Both the position numbers and the translations under genes were made by a program. From contig CAIIXF020000009.1 of the NCBI GenBank assembly GCA_903813345.2, positions 14,584,347-14,644,346 on the forward strand: 60,000 nt of DNA. Reading direction: 5' to 3'. Shown here piece by piece: positions 12,901 to 24,779 of the stretch; positions within the stretch are counted from its first letter, which is position 1; the number at the start of each line of letters is the position of its first letter. The DNA is from Owenia fusiformis (lineage: Eukaryota; Annelida; Polychaeta; Sabellida; Oweniidae). The notes under the pieces were generated by a model, which made no database searches, was not told where the DNA came from, and saw only the letters and a program-made list of their open reading frames with translations.

Positions 12901-15900
12901 CTTGGACATTGTCACCACTTTACCCAGCCCAACATTGGAACTTGAAGGGGCATCCCGATACACACTGGACATAACTAAGAGCCCCCTATTGGCAAGTGCT
13001 CTATTGTACCAGGGCCTCCTATGACAAAAACATAAGATAACTGCATTAAATAGCTTCTAATTCTGTCCCTGACTACACTAGATTTATAAGCAAGTTAATG
13101 ATATTCTGTAGAATATAATAAATGGAGAGGCAGAATTGAAAAGAACATGACCAACTTTCTGACTCACCTTGTTGCATCATAATCTTGTTGAAACTCCATA
13201 CCAGGGTATATCCTCATTACTCCACCCCTAGTTCCAATGTAACTCCATGCAATTTGATCCTGAAGATTCAATGGCCTTTCTCTCCACAACTCTTCAATGA
13301 AAGAGGTGATCTTTACATCAGCCCTGTCAAGTAAAATTGCAACAATTCAAATATTATCAAAGGCATATCCATCACTCTCACAATTTTATTCATTGAACAC
13401 TATGTCTGCATGAGCATTTGAATTATAATGGTAAGTTCAAACTATCTAATCTTTCTAATGATAGAGTTCAGTCAACTTTAACGAGAAAAATTCCTTTAAC
13501 AAAAACATTTTATCAAATCACCCCTCCTTCCTAAAATAAAGGCTTGATTTAAGCTAGTACAATCTGACAACTGGTATTTGAGTTATCAAAAATTCAATTT
13601 CCTCTGCATATAAGGCCCCAGCAGTTATTTATATGAGGCTGTTTAATAAGTTTTTGGAAGAACGCGCTTTCATTTCAAAAGTTTTTCATATTATTTAACG
13701 ATATTTTCACATAACATTAATGTCTGACAGGTTTTTACCTTAGTGTTGACCTATAGAGGCCATTGGAACAGAGGACATATTCATCGTAACCTACACTAGC
13801 AAGGTGGTGCTGTGTTTGTAGCAAATCAGGTACATGAAGCTCTAAGTAAGACTTGGGATCACAGAAGTTCCTCGCTGATAGCTGTACTGTACTATGTGCT
13901 TTGCTGATTGTCATACCTACATTTATGGAATTCAACATTTCATTAACAAAATAATGAAAATTTCCACCATTCATCATTTGAACTAGCCTAAAATTGCTAT
14001 TTATATGCTAGGTTCATCATACAGTCAACATGATGAGTCAGAATGCTACTTAACAGTGCATGTATCAGGCTTGAAAATTGCAGCCATTTTTACAATTTCT
14101 TGACAGTCTTGTAAGAGTAGAAATTAAAGAGAAATTAAAAGCCAAAAACTAAAACATCTAGTATCCTTTTTACCTTTATATTGTGGGTGATCTGTGATGG
14201 GTGAAAGCTCTTGGTGAAGTTCTTGCAACCATTCTGATTCATTTTGGTGGTTTGTGCCAAGACTTAATAGCTGATGTAGGTAGGACTTGTTGCTTCTCAA
14301 TATTGGATCATCGACATGAGTGAAGTCCTCATCCCAAGGTCCAATACTGAATGCAACTGAATACTCTGAATCTATAACAAATATTACACAAATACTGGAT
14401 GATCAGAAGCTGGATATGGCAGAATAACTATTCGAGAAATAAATATTGAGCGAGGCGGTAGCTGAGTATATAATTGTTTTTATTATAATATATTTTATAC
14501 CTGACATAAATCATGTTGGTATTCAAGAATATTTGAAAATGTCCTCACCTGGAATTGGTGCAAACACATATCGTGAATATTCCAAATCCCTCCAGACAAG
14601 GGCATTATGAATGGAAACAGCACGTCTGGCATTTTCATGAATCCGAATATCACCACTTCTTCCATGCTTCATCTCAGAAAGAACCTCAGTGAAGCCATTT
14701 GGTTCACCTTCTAAAGTCTCAAGCTTGCTGATATCAACAAACACAGGATCATCAAGCAACTGAAAATATAACACCAATGGTCAAAAACATCTACTCCTTG
14801 GAGTAGCAAATCACACCAAAGAAAATATATTTCATCACATCACTCTTCATTTTGAATGTCATATGATAGATGTAACCAAGTAGAAGTACATGTATTGTCT
14901 TCTAAAATCTACACCCATGACATGAAACCATATTAGAAGTACATTTTTGATTAGATAATATAATACCAACATAACTTTTTCTGATGATCTGCAAGTTCAT
15001 GTAATAAGTGAGTCGAGTGACTGTTAACATACCTCAGCTGATGATTTAATAAGAGGATGTACAATAGCTTGGTTGTCCTGGTTGATCATAAAACTATACA
15101 CAGAGCCCCATACTTCATTCAGAAGCATGGTTTCTATATTAGCCAAAGTAGAGTCCAATCCAACAACACCTAAGTGCCTAAAAGTACATAGAAATAAAAT
15201 TAAAAAGGAATCAGTTGTAACAAGATGATGATAATATAACAATTTTAAAAAGTACAATGAAATAATAAATGAAAAGATGGAGAGAGGGAAAGCAGGGGAA
15301 TGGCAAGAAGGATTTGGGCCTTTGGGAGGGGAGTGAAGGCAGGAATAATATAAAGAATATAAAGGTATATGGGAAAAGTAGTTAAGAATGGATATGTTGT
15401 TCTAATACATCAAATAAGATTAATCATTTTACAATACAAAGACAATGCAAACGGGTGTACCTACCTGCCAGTTATATTACTATATACAGAGACTGTGGCA
15501 GACAGCATAAGTCCAAGTCCACCAGCATCTATATAAGGGGCAGTCCAAACCACCTCCTGTCTTGCAGAACTTGTTGCCAGGTAAGTGAAATATTTGAACA
15601 ATTGTTTATAAGGGTTCTCCTCATTAGTAATTGTAGCCATGATGCCATTAGAGTAGCATGCTAGAAGTCCAGGGAACCCAGCACTGTTTGAGAATTGAAC
15701 ATCATCATAGACTTCATCAGTGTCAGTGGCAGTGTGAAATGTAAATATTCTTGCCTAAAAATGATGAATTTATGAAGTTTAGCCTTTAACCCTGTTGCGT
15801 TGTAAAGAGATTGTTTGACAAATATATTTCAAATGTCACATTCATGGCATAAAAATGACAAAATCTCACATTGTTATTTCATTTGTACATTTTTAAGATA

Positions 15901-18900
15901 CATATAAATATAACATTTAACAAAACAAACGTTTAAGTAGAACTTTGATGAAATACGATAGATGAATGGATTAGAGGGGGCATTAGAGATAAGAAATTAA
16001 TGTTTTGATAATGTAATACCTTTTGAATAAGCTGCTCCTGCATGTTATCCACATTGAGGAGAAGCTGATTGTAGTCATACTGACAATAACTTCCTGGCTC
16101 CCATTCACGATTACCATCACTGTCATACCTATAGGCTCCTATAGAATGTATCGTTATTAACTAGACTGTTATCCAATGTAACCCTAAGTAAAACCCTCAT
16201 ATTAAATGATATTTCAGATATTTGTTCAGTCAGCAAATGTGAAAAAATGTAATTATTCCTTGTGTATTAAATATTATATTTCCATAATGACATTTTGCAC
16301 AATGATCCAAGACTGTGAGAGTCACCTCACCTGATGAGCATCTCTGTTGAGGGTCCTGATGAGAGCCATCAGTGATAAACACTACGATACTCTGGCACCC
16401 TGTCTTGCTGGGATGATGTAGCATAGAGAATGCAGTCTCAAAAGCCTCTCTACATAAAACAAGGACCAATATTAAGAAACCTAGTACAAGTACAAACAAA
16501 TACTATTTGTAAAATAAACAAGTCCAGTGCACAGGGATACTTTAGTTGTTAATCTTGGATTCAATATGTCTCACTCCAATCATTGATATGAAATGACTGG
16601 GACAGAGATCAACACAGGTAGAAAGAGGTTATAAAAAATATATGCTTACGTGTGATCTGATCCTCCTCTTACTTGAAGATTCTCAATACTTTGTCTCCAT
16701 GCTCTCCTTTGTTTTGTTGATGCAGGGACCAACCTGTCTTTCACACAACTCAGGACCTGCAAGTATTTCATTTGTGCAACATGAACTTCACAAACAGCAA
16801 GCTTTAAGAGGACATCTTAAACCATTTTTTGATATTGACTGTTTGAAAACAAGAACTGACCAATGTATAACTGGAGTATTCAACCAATATTGTTAATATA
16901 TTTAACCCGTGAATAAAAAATAGTACCATGGACACCAGGCTAATGCTGGAAGGCATTTTCAACAAAAGTGGCAGCTATTTTAAAGTTCAGGAAGAATAAT
17001 GCTGTTCATCCCATTCTTGGACGTGTTACAGGTACATAAAGCAGATTTGCAAATACTTATAATTTCACAAGCGGGCAGATATAGCTTTGTATCTCATACT
17101 TGAGTGGGTTTGGGGTAGATATCACCCGGGAATATATATCGTATCTGAGGAGCGGGCAGGATATATTGTATATGTCCTGCTCCAGGCCAAATGCGGGCAG
17201 ATATAATATATCCATCCCGCTCCCGGGAATTTTTTAAAAGTTTAAAAAAGTTTAAATATCAAAAGTTTTAATTTTTTAATTTTAAAATTTAATTTTTTTA
17301 AGTTTAAATGTTACAATTTCATTGTATTGAACAAAAAGAATATTACGAAAATGTAAAATATAAATATCTTGTCATTTGAAAAAGGTGGAAAAGGTTATAT
17401 ATACCCTAAACCCACTCAAGTATGAGATACACCAGTTATGCACGGTCGGTTTGGATACATGGAATATCCCTTGGGATATACAATACATCTTCCCTCGGTC
17501 CCTTCGGTCCCTCGGGAAGATATATTGTATATCCCTCGGGATATTCCCTGTATCCAAAACCTCCCAGTGCATAACCCCTATACATCTCGCTCCGAGCAGG
17601 CAGATATACTATATCTGCCTTCTACGTCATAATCGCCACTCACATATTGGTTAATTTTTTGTGACAATCCCATAATAACTGTAAATGACAATGGAGAAAA
17701 ACACATGTTATCATCCTATAGTCAATATGGCCCTTGGGCAGATATATTATATTGGCCTCTGGATAATCCCAATATCCTGAACCTTATATAGGATAATCTC
17801 TATTTATCCAATACTTGGATATGTTATATAAAGCAGGTGGTATATACTAACCAGGCCTGTAAAATGTTGTATTTTCTGTTCATGTGGTTCATTAGGATTA
17901 TCTTAAGGCAAATGTAATCTATGTAATTGCTAGAGGGCTGGAGGTCCGGAGGGAATATTATTTTGACCAAAGCATAATCCTAATCACCCTTGGTATACGC
18001 AGCTAACGAAAATTGACCGGTACGGGTCAAAAGCTGGACCGGTACGGGTTAACGGTTTTATTTGAATTTAAAACAGCCATAACTTGCTCAATATTGACTT
18101 CCTCGTGTCTAATTTCAAATACATGATGCCTCCCGATGCTTTTAAGTACCCCAATTTTTTACAGATTTTTAAACGGACCAAAACTCTCTAAATGCGCATT
18201 TATGCTCTTTTCTCTCGAGAAAGACTGTCTCATTTTCACGATCACTTTTATTTGGTACTTCTAACATATAAGATCTATTTTTCCCCATCAAGGTATGATG
18301 TAAATGACATGCTATTTACATCTTGTGAGTTTCAATGACGCGCGTTTGATTTTATAAAAAATGCCAAACTTTGTGACAAAGAATTTCATCCTGCTTGCAG
18401 CGAGAAGACGGACCGGTTCAGGGCAATAACACACATGTATAAAGATTCCTAAATTATGTTCATGCTATTGCCCCGAACCAGTCCGTCTTCTCGCTGCAAG
18501 CAGGATGAAATTCTTTGTCACAAAGTTTGGCATTTTTTATAAAATCATTTGCATTAACGGCGTCCCATACATGTTAAGGACTCAAAAATAATTTGGAGGA
18601 CGCAAAGGACGCAACATTTTTTTAGGTCAATACTACAATGTGTTTACAACGATACCTAACAAAAACAAATAATTATGATCTCTCACGTAAATAAGGCTCA
18701 ACATGTTGAATATTTACAAATAATCATGATTCTCTCAAATTTTTTGGACTTTGTTTATTTTTAGATTTGAAACCATGACACGCCACCATTTTTCCTATTC
18801 AGAAACAAATATTAGGTTATTTATGAAATAAAATGTATTCATTGTCGAATGAACGAACATGCATTTATTCAGTCCGTACTTAACGTTTACTTCCATTTTA

Positions 18901-21900
18901 AATTCACGGCAAGAAATCAAAAACTGAAAATATGACTAGAAATAGGGGACACACTTTTTTTTCAAAGGACACACTTTTTAAAAAAAATTGCATCCTTGGG
19001 ACTCACAAATTTTCTAACCTAATGCAAGCGCTGCTGTTTTAAATTCAAATAAAACCGTTAACCCGTACCAGTCCAGCTTTTGACCCGTACCGGTCAATTT
19101 TCGTTAGCTGCGTATACCAAGGGTGCTAATATCGCTTACCGACTATAGGTTGATCTGTCCTATACTTTGTGTTCTTTGTACATTCATTTAATAGGTTATA
19201 TTTTCTGGGGGAATTCTCAAATGCTGTTTTGGATTTTGATAGATTCTTTATAAAAAGAGCAATATTGTTTGCACAATTATATATAATATAATATGCTATT
19301 ATTGCATTTTCAATATTTTTATCAAAAATACTATTTTGTCCAATATATTTTCCAGATATGTAAAACATCTACCTGCACATCCGGGATGTAAAACTTTTTA
19401 CAAACCTGCTTTATATCAGTCTACTATGAGGCATTGTTTATTTAAGATTAGGAGAACTTTTTATATGTCTGGCATGTTATCTTACCTAAGATAGCCACCA
19501 AATGGTGAAACTACGATCTACCTATTTGCAACTACCTACTTGCAATTGCACCTAGGCAAGTATCAAAATAATTAAAATTGCTCCATCAAATTTTTGTGTT
19601 TAAATGAGTCAATGACCTATAAAAAACTAAATAAAAAACAGCAACTCTTGGAGAACTATATCTCCACCGAATATAACTAGGGATAATTAGCCACCATTTT
19701 TCAAAATAGCTACATGATGAAAAAGCGACTTAAACATTTTACTAACCTCAGTTCTGTGATCAAAATATCTCCCAGTGGCATCCCAGTGTGGAGATCTTGA
19801 CACAATGACATTGACAGAATCTGACCGCGTAAATGTGCTTATAAGCTTCAATGCCACGGACTTCATTCTATTAAATCTGCAACAGAAAACAGATAACACT
19901 CTAAAACAACTTGCCATATAAATTTAGAGTTCTTCTCTCAATTTATGTCTTATTTTCCCTGTAAAATTCTCTATTTCACCCTGTTTTATTTGTGTCTAAT
20001 GAGAAACTTACGCATTTGACTGTGCCATGGAGGAGCTGGCATCTAATATGAGGACAATATCTTTAGGACCTGATGTTGCTGCAAGGTACCAGGGTCTCGT
20101 CCTTGGATCATAATCATCATGGAATCCAATAAAGTTACGGCTCCATTCGTGTCCTGGGAATACTCTATGTATTCCAGTATTAGAGCCAAAGTACTGCCAC
20201 CTGCCAATACATTAGTTAAAAGATAACAGCAAATCCCAATGAATAGACAAGAATAGACAAGACTGCCAAGTGTGATTAACAAAGATAATTGAAAAACACA
20301 TAAAAAACAAGATTAGACCAAGACCATGGCCTGTGATCTATATAAAAAATCCCTAAGTAGTAAGTACATATAAATAGTTTTACTCTAAGCCATCTAGTTA
20401 TTGAAATAAGTTGGCTTGTGAAATAATAATTATTATACTCGCAAAAATAATAATAAAAATGTTAAGTTCATTTGGGACATTATCATATGGTCAAAATGAC
20501 ATTTCTGTGTTTTACCTTATATCTTTGTCAATTGCCCTGGCATCCTTGAAATGTCTATCAAGTCCTGCTGTCCATGAGACAGTGTCTACAACATCTGATA
20601 GCCCTCTACCTTCAGAATCTGCTATCTTTACTACACTTTGGTTTAACAGAATCTTCAACTGGAAATCACTGAAAATCACATGAGATTTTATTAAACACAA
20701 AACTTCAACAACATACAGTATTGGTGTATTGAATACTTTGAACAATTAGACATACCATAAAAAGTCATTTGATGAGCTTAATTTTAGAAAAAAAGGAAAT
20801 CAAGACATTTGCATCTAGAACAGACAGTTTGAAATTCAACTTAACACAGTTATGTGCAAGCAATGGAAGAATTGTAGTTGTTTGTATATATTTCAGTACA
20901 TATTATGCTGTTATATTACATAGCAAAATGAATAGTAAAAAGAAGCCAATGGATTCAGTCTCAATCTTTACAACTGTTACTCCTAGCATGTAGACCCTTG
21001 TCCTTGTATATCATTCTAGTGTATTTGCATATTTTTACTGTTAAGTATATGTTGCATATATATAATCAGAAACGCTGTGTTCTGAGAGAGTTGTAAAAAC
21101 CGTTAAAATGTTTTATAAACAGTTGATATTAAACATTAAGAAGACTATGTTCTGTTGCTGACTTGTGAGGGGGAGACTAGCCAATGTCTATCCAATATCA
21201 TATAAATCTATGATCCATTACCTCCTAATGAATAACAATACCTGTCATAATGAAGATGATCTTCGATGTCTTCACTATCTGCATCAATGAAGACATCTCC
21301 AGCCAGTTGGCTGAGGTGAGCAGGGCGACGACTATTATTGATTTCTTCCGTGTACCATTCATCATGTAGCCTCGTTACATTACCAGCAAGCTGCATTAAC
21401 AACTGTTTCTTCATGGTGAAGTACTTTCCTAATAAACAAGTATTTATTTCTGAAGATTAACTAATAATGTAATTATTGAAAAATTGGACTCATTATTAAA
21501 GTGTCTGTGTGAGATAATTGTAACTCAAATAAAAAAAAGATATATTGTTTATATTATAATCTTTTTAATTCTAATGAATTTTGACATTTCTGCACCTTAA
21601 ATTTTCAATAACTTCTGTATCTTATCAACTATTTCAATTATTTAATCAGAAAACGAAAATAGGATTGTTAGCTGATCATGTTGTTTCTATGACACATAAT
21701 TTGAGTATTTATTTTATTATAATATCAGTTATATAATCAGTTAAACATGGAACAACGAGAGATGTGGGTTGCCATTCCAGTTCTTCAGTATTAACAGCTC
21801 AAATGAATACTGTAAAAAGTATCTCAAAGCCATAATATAATTACCTAGTTTTTCCTTTACTTCTGTGACCTTGTTTTTTGCATTCAGTGTTTCACTCGAA

Positions 21901-22814
21901 TAAGTAGCCTTATCATAAAGTTCTTGAATAGCATTCCCTCTTAAACCATCTTTCTCTAACATAAGGAGCTCGTCAGAAAGAAATTTTGCTAAAACTTTTA
22001 TATTTTTTTCAGAGAAGGCCAGAGACCCATTTGGAAAGTACAACAGAGCAAATAAGATGCTGAACAATACAGCTTCAGTCCAAGGCTTTGATGCACTAAA
22101 TTGTATTCTATTGTGAAGAGTATTTCGCTTTGGAAATATAATTATGGTTTGACTGCTCTTTGATTGTCGTGTCTTATCTTTAATACTCTTGTTCTTTGTC
22201 TGAGAAACAGGAGTATTGCCTCGAGTTTTACTAACTCCATAGCACATATGTAAAAGAAGAAATGAGGCGACAAAAAGTAACGGATTTGGGGATATCTTTT
22301 TCCCACTACTCCTTGCTAATGTATCGCTAAAAGTAAAACATCGCCCATTTTCTTCAGCATCAATAATAAAACGTCTTTTTTCGCAGAATTCACGGCCATT
22401 TTGGTAAAGTTCTTCAAAACGCGAACCTTTCAGAATTGCAGTTTTGCAAGCCTCATACCACTTATCACAAAACTCTTCACACACAGTTAATCGCTCCTTA
22501 CTATAGAATAGGTATTGATTAGGAGAACACATATAACACATAACATAGTTGACGTATCGCTGACATTCCTCTGATGCGCCTTGCAGAGGTTTTACTTTCC
22601 CAAAAGTTGCAGAAATTTCCCTTTGCAAACAGCAACTATTTTCCTTGTACCAAGTGCAGTTCTTTAAATGTGGCTGAGGCTTTGGTGCTCTGTTATTGAA
22701 GAACGGACAAAATTCTTGCTCTGTGGATGCCTCCCCAACAACATTTTCGCATGAAACCATCGATATTGTCATAAAAATGAATGCGAAGATAAATTGACAA
22801 TTTGGAGCAGCCAT
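9947..22814 (-). CDS. vWA-Cache protein of the CACHD1/alpha2delta family with N-terminal folate-receptor-like domain
   Basis: Nineteen exons, about 1,370 residues. On the minus strand they are 22814-21845, 21428-21242, 20668-20516, 20200-20012, 19876-19747, 16756-16650, 16449-16331, 16138-16020, 15754-15465, 15177-15033, 14759-14549, 14371-14174, 13916-13739, 13323-13168, 13018-12858, 12548-12323, 11652-11445, about 10749-10581, and 10154-9947. The start chosen is ATG 22,814 (AAGATGG context, then a signal peptide). Exon 1 carries the folate-receptor-like domain and the family N-terminus. Exons 2-4 give the VWA_N region ending DYDPRTRPWY. Exons 4-8 give the vWA domain with the MIDAS motif DASSS and FITDGS. 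Exons 9-15 hold Cache-like regions with a second RRPWYNRA. Exon 16 is Cys-rich. The last residues are hydrophobic (FLVLILTVLLS), like a GPI signal or terminal anchor. Members of this family are extracellular auxiliary subunits of voltage-gated calcium channels; that role is inferred here. The phase between the exons ending 11,445 and starting near 10,749 does not match, so a small exon there is probably missed. Confidence 0.87.
12023..12296. mobile_element. Mutator-like MITE with 9-bp target duplication
   Basis: The 274-bp element starts CAAGAAGGATTGGCTCC and ends with the inverted GGAGCCAATCCTCCTTG. The arms stay complementary for about 28 bp (through GATGCAATCTC). It is flanked on both sides by TAATCAAAC (12,014-12,022 and 12,297-12,305), a perfect 9-bp target duplication. 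It lies in an intron of the vWA-Cache gene, 18 bases from the end of the duplication to the exon ending at 12,323. No coding capacity. Confidence 0.85.
16990..17850. repeat. Palindrome-rich repeat, GGGCAGATATA family, copy 1
   Basis: Shares TTGGACGTGTTACAGGTA, GCGGGCAGATATAGCTTT, TACGTCAWAATCGCC and TGACTGTAAATGACAATGGA with a second copy at about 58,910-59,465. It contains an imperfect hairpin at about 17,452-17,562 with arms GGATACAtGGAATATCCCtt / ...GGGATATTCCCTGTATCC and a loop with CCTCGG/CCTTCGG. It lies in the large intron between the exons ending at 19,747 and starting at 16,756. Short ORFs here are products of the palindrome. Confidence 0.65.
17985..19125. mobile_element. Fold-back transposon CACCCTTGG family, copy 1, 5-bp TSD
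   Basis: Starts CACCCTTGGTATACGCAGCT and ends with the reverse complement. The arms continue through GACCGGTACGGGTCAAAAGC and further inward. It is flanked by CTAAT on both sides (17,980-17,984 and 19,126-19,130). A second long hairpin inside (about 18,349-18,546) has arms including GACAAAGAATTTCATCCTGC and GCAGCGAGAAGACGGACCGG. About 480 bp (18,547-19,030) interrupts the right arm and looks like a nested insertion. No ORF, so it is non-autonomous. Confidence 0.85.
21845..22814 (-). other. Exon 1: folate-receptor-like domain joined to CACHD1-like N-terminus
   Basis: One uninterrupted 970-nt coding exon. Residues 1-25 are a signal peptide. Residues about 35-165 show the folate/riboflavin receptor cysteine pattern (NCTWYKENSCC, VMCYMC, VCEEFCDKWYEAC, REFCEKRRF, GRCFTF). 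About residues 178-192 are hydrophobic (NPLLFVASFLLLHMCYG), like the C-terminal anchor signal of a GPI-linked receptor. A basic Ser/Thr/Lys linker follows. Then comes a second hydrophobic stretch (EAVLFSILFALLYFPNGS) that resembles a signal peptide, immediately before the family N-terminus (LSDELLMLEKDGLRGNAI). No Met lies between HMCYG and ELLMLE, so the downstream part has no obvious start of its own in this exon. Confidence 0.82.
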
Positions 22815-23377
22815 CTTGGAATCAATAATCGATACGCCACCTTTCGACAGAATATCAAAATACTTCAAAAATCTCTATAAGGGATGATAACATCCATATT
22901 TGGGCTTTAGATATATAGAAAATGTACATAGATACGCTCAGGAAAATATTGGAGTTTAAAACTATCTACATTTTGAGAAATATGTCAGATTCACAATGTA
23001 GGTCAAATTTTCGAAACTGAAAGTGAGGCCAAAATTGAACTTCCGGTCTTGAGCTGAAAAAAAATAAACAAATGCGTGCGGACGTGATGAAGGTCTTGTG
23101 TTAAAGATTATATGAAGTAGTAGACGAGTAGATATATACTAAACAATAGAATGATATAAGTGCAATAAGAATAGACGTTAATTAGTCGTTAGGAATCTGG
23201 GATAAAGGTAAGCAAGCACATGCAGACTACTGCAAGAAATCATTTTGCAAGTGGATCCAAGAGACCAAGTGGGCGAGTCAATTATTTTGCAGGGGTGGCA
23301 TGATACACACATTTCAATTTTGTATATAGTGAATTCCAAGCGATTGATTTCAGTACAGTAAAACTGTCTTATGCACT

Positions 23378-23911
23378 GGTGATCCACTCGATTACGCTGG
23401 TTACCAAAACGAACCGTTTTGGTAACAAAATGTCGGAACATCCGGAAGGTACGATTTTCTCGTTTCCTTATTTTACACGTTGTAGGCAGAATTACCACGA
23501 CATTTTCTAACACAAACGTGTATCAGTATCATATGTTTAAGAAATTGTACATATTTGCGAACAAATAGTTCAGAAGACAACAGAATCGTCGATTTACTTC
23601 CTCACTTAAGTTACATAAACGGTTTGGGTTAAAAGTGCAGATCTTAACTGTTTTTCGAAAAACCGTTTATGTAACTTAAGTGAGGAAGTAAATCGACGAT
23701 TCTGTTGTCCTCTGAGCTATTTTTTCGCAAACATGTACATTTTCTAAAACATATGATACTGTTGCACGTTGTGAGAAAAAACGTTGTGGGGATTCTGCCT
23801 ACAGCGCGTGAAATAAGGAAAAAAGAAAAATCGTGCCTTCGACGTTCCGACATTTTGTTACCAAAACGGTTCGTTTTGGTAACCAGCGTAATCGAGTGGA
23901 TCACCAGTGTT
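23378..23911. repeat. Approximately 530-bp palindrome
   Basis: CTGGTGATCCACTCGATTAC at the left is exactly inverted at the right end (GTAATCGAGTGGATCACCAG). Both arms contain GGTTACCAAAACGAACCGTT and AAATGTCGGAAC segments, and the centre (about 23,620-23,670) pairs ACATAAACGGTTT with AAACCGTTTATGT. The arms differ by scattered substitutions. Inner arms repeat GTAACTTAAGTGAGGAAGTA in both orientations. Confidence 0.85.
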
Positions 23912-24280
23912 ATGAACACCTCTTTAGTGAAGATCTGTGCCCAGTGAACGCATGAGTCTACTCTATTGAACACCCGTGTGTACAGTTGGGGACAAAAATA
24001 AATGACAGGTCGATTTTCGATCACCATTTCCTAATTATGGTCGTCTGAAAGCCCATAATTTCCAATATTGTCTGGATACATATCCCTTAAAATTTGTATA
24101 TTTCACATTTTGTATAATCTCATCCACTGATGTATGGCCTCTTGAAAATTCTCTTATTTTTAACATGGGAAATTCTCACTTCAGCAAATCCACCTGTCAT
24201 TTATTTATGTCCCCAACTGTAGTAAGCGAACACCAATTCCCAGCCAGTGATTTCAGTAACTTTTAGAGGGGATTGTACCT

Positions 24281-24779
24281 ACAGTAAAACCTGTCTAATC
24301 CGAGGGACCAGCTAAAAGCGTTCGGATTAGGAGGTGTTCACATTTTGAGGTTTTGCATTTGCAAGATTTTGGAACAAAAACCCCCAAAATAGATAAAAAT
24401 TTAGATAAACCTTTTATTTCAATAAACATTTAAAAGATGACCATTAAATTGACGATGTGTAAAATTTTCTGAATTTTTGGATGACTGGTTTAGAGAAATA
24501 TGTGTTCAAAAAGTTCACCAAATCAATACCAATCCTTTGCAGAATAATTCTTTTTTGTAGGTGGGTGAGATCAACAATCTGGCTTCACCAATGTTATGGG
24601 TTGTTTTTACATATAATGCATCACGCATAATGCTACACATTATAAAAAATACGACTTTTCCCTAAAGAGCAAGAAACAAGAACATCTATTAAAAACAGCC
24701 CAGTAATACATTTAACAGGTCCCTCATTGGAAAAATCTGTGATCCGGTATTTGTGCATTCTAATCTGGTTTTTACTATT
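24281..24779. mobile_element. Pogo-like MITE
   Basis: The left end CAGTAAAACCTGTCTAATCC follows TA. The right end, read inverted, is AGTAAAAACCAGATTAGAA, a diverged partner. About 500 bp with no ORF. Termini of the form CAGTAAAACC next to TA are typical of pogo/Tigger-like Tc1-mariner elements. A related fragment sits in the calpain intron at 3,338. A similar CAGGTTTTACTG at 25,336-25,347 is a possible alternative right end. Confidence 0.55.

Noticed and set aside
17372-17654. Overlapping frames of 64-92 codons on both strands
   Set aside because: Both strands give similar peptides because the sequence is a palindrome; no family motif.
23178-24027. Minus-strand frames of 111 and 127 codons
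   Set aside because: They are the two arms of the 530-bp palindrome read in turn.
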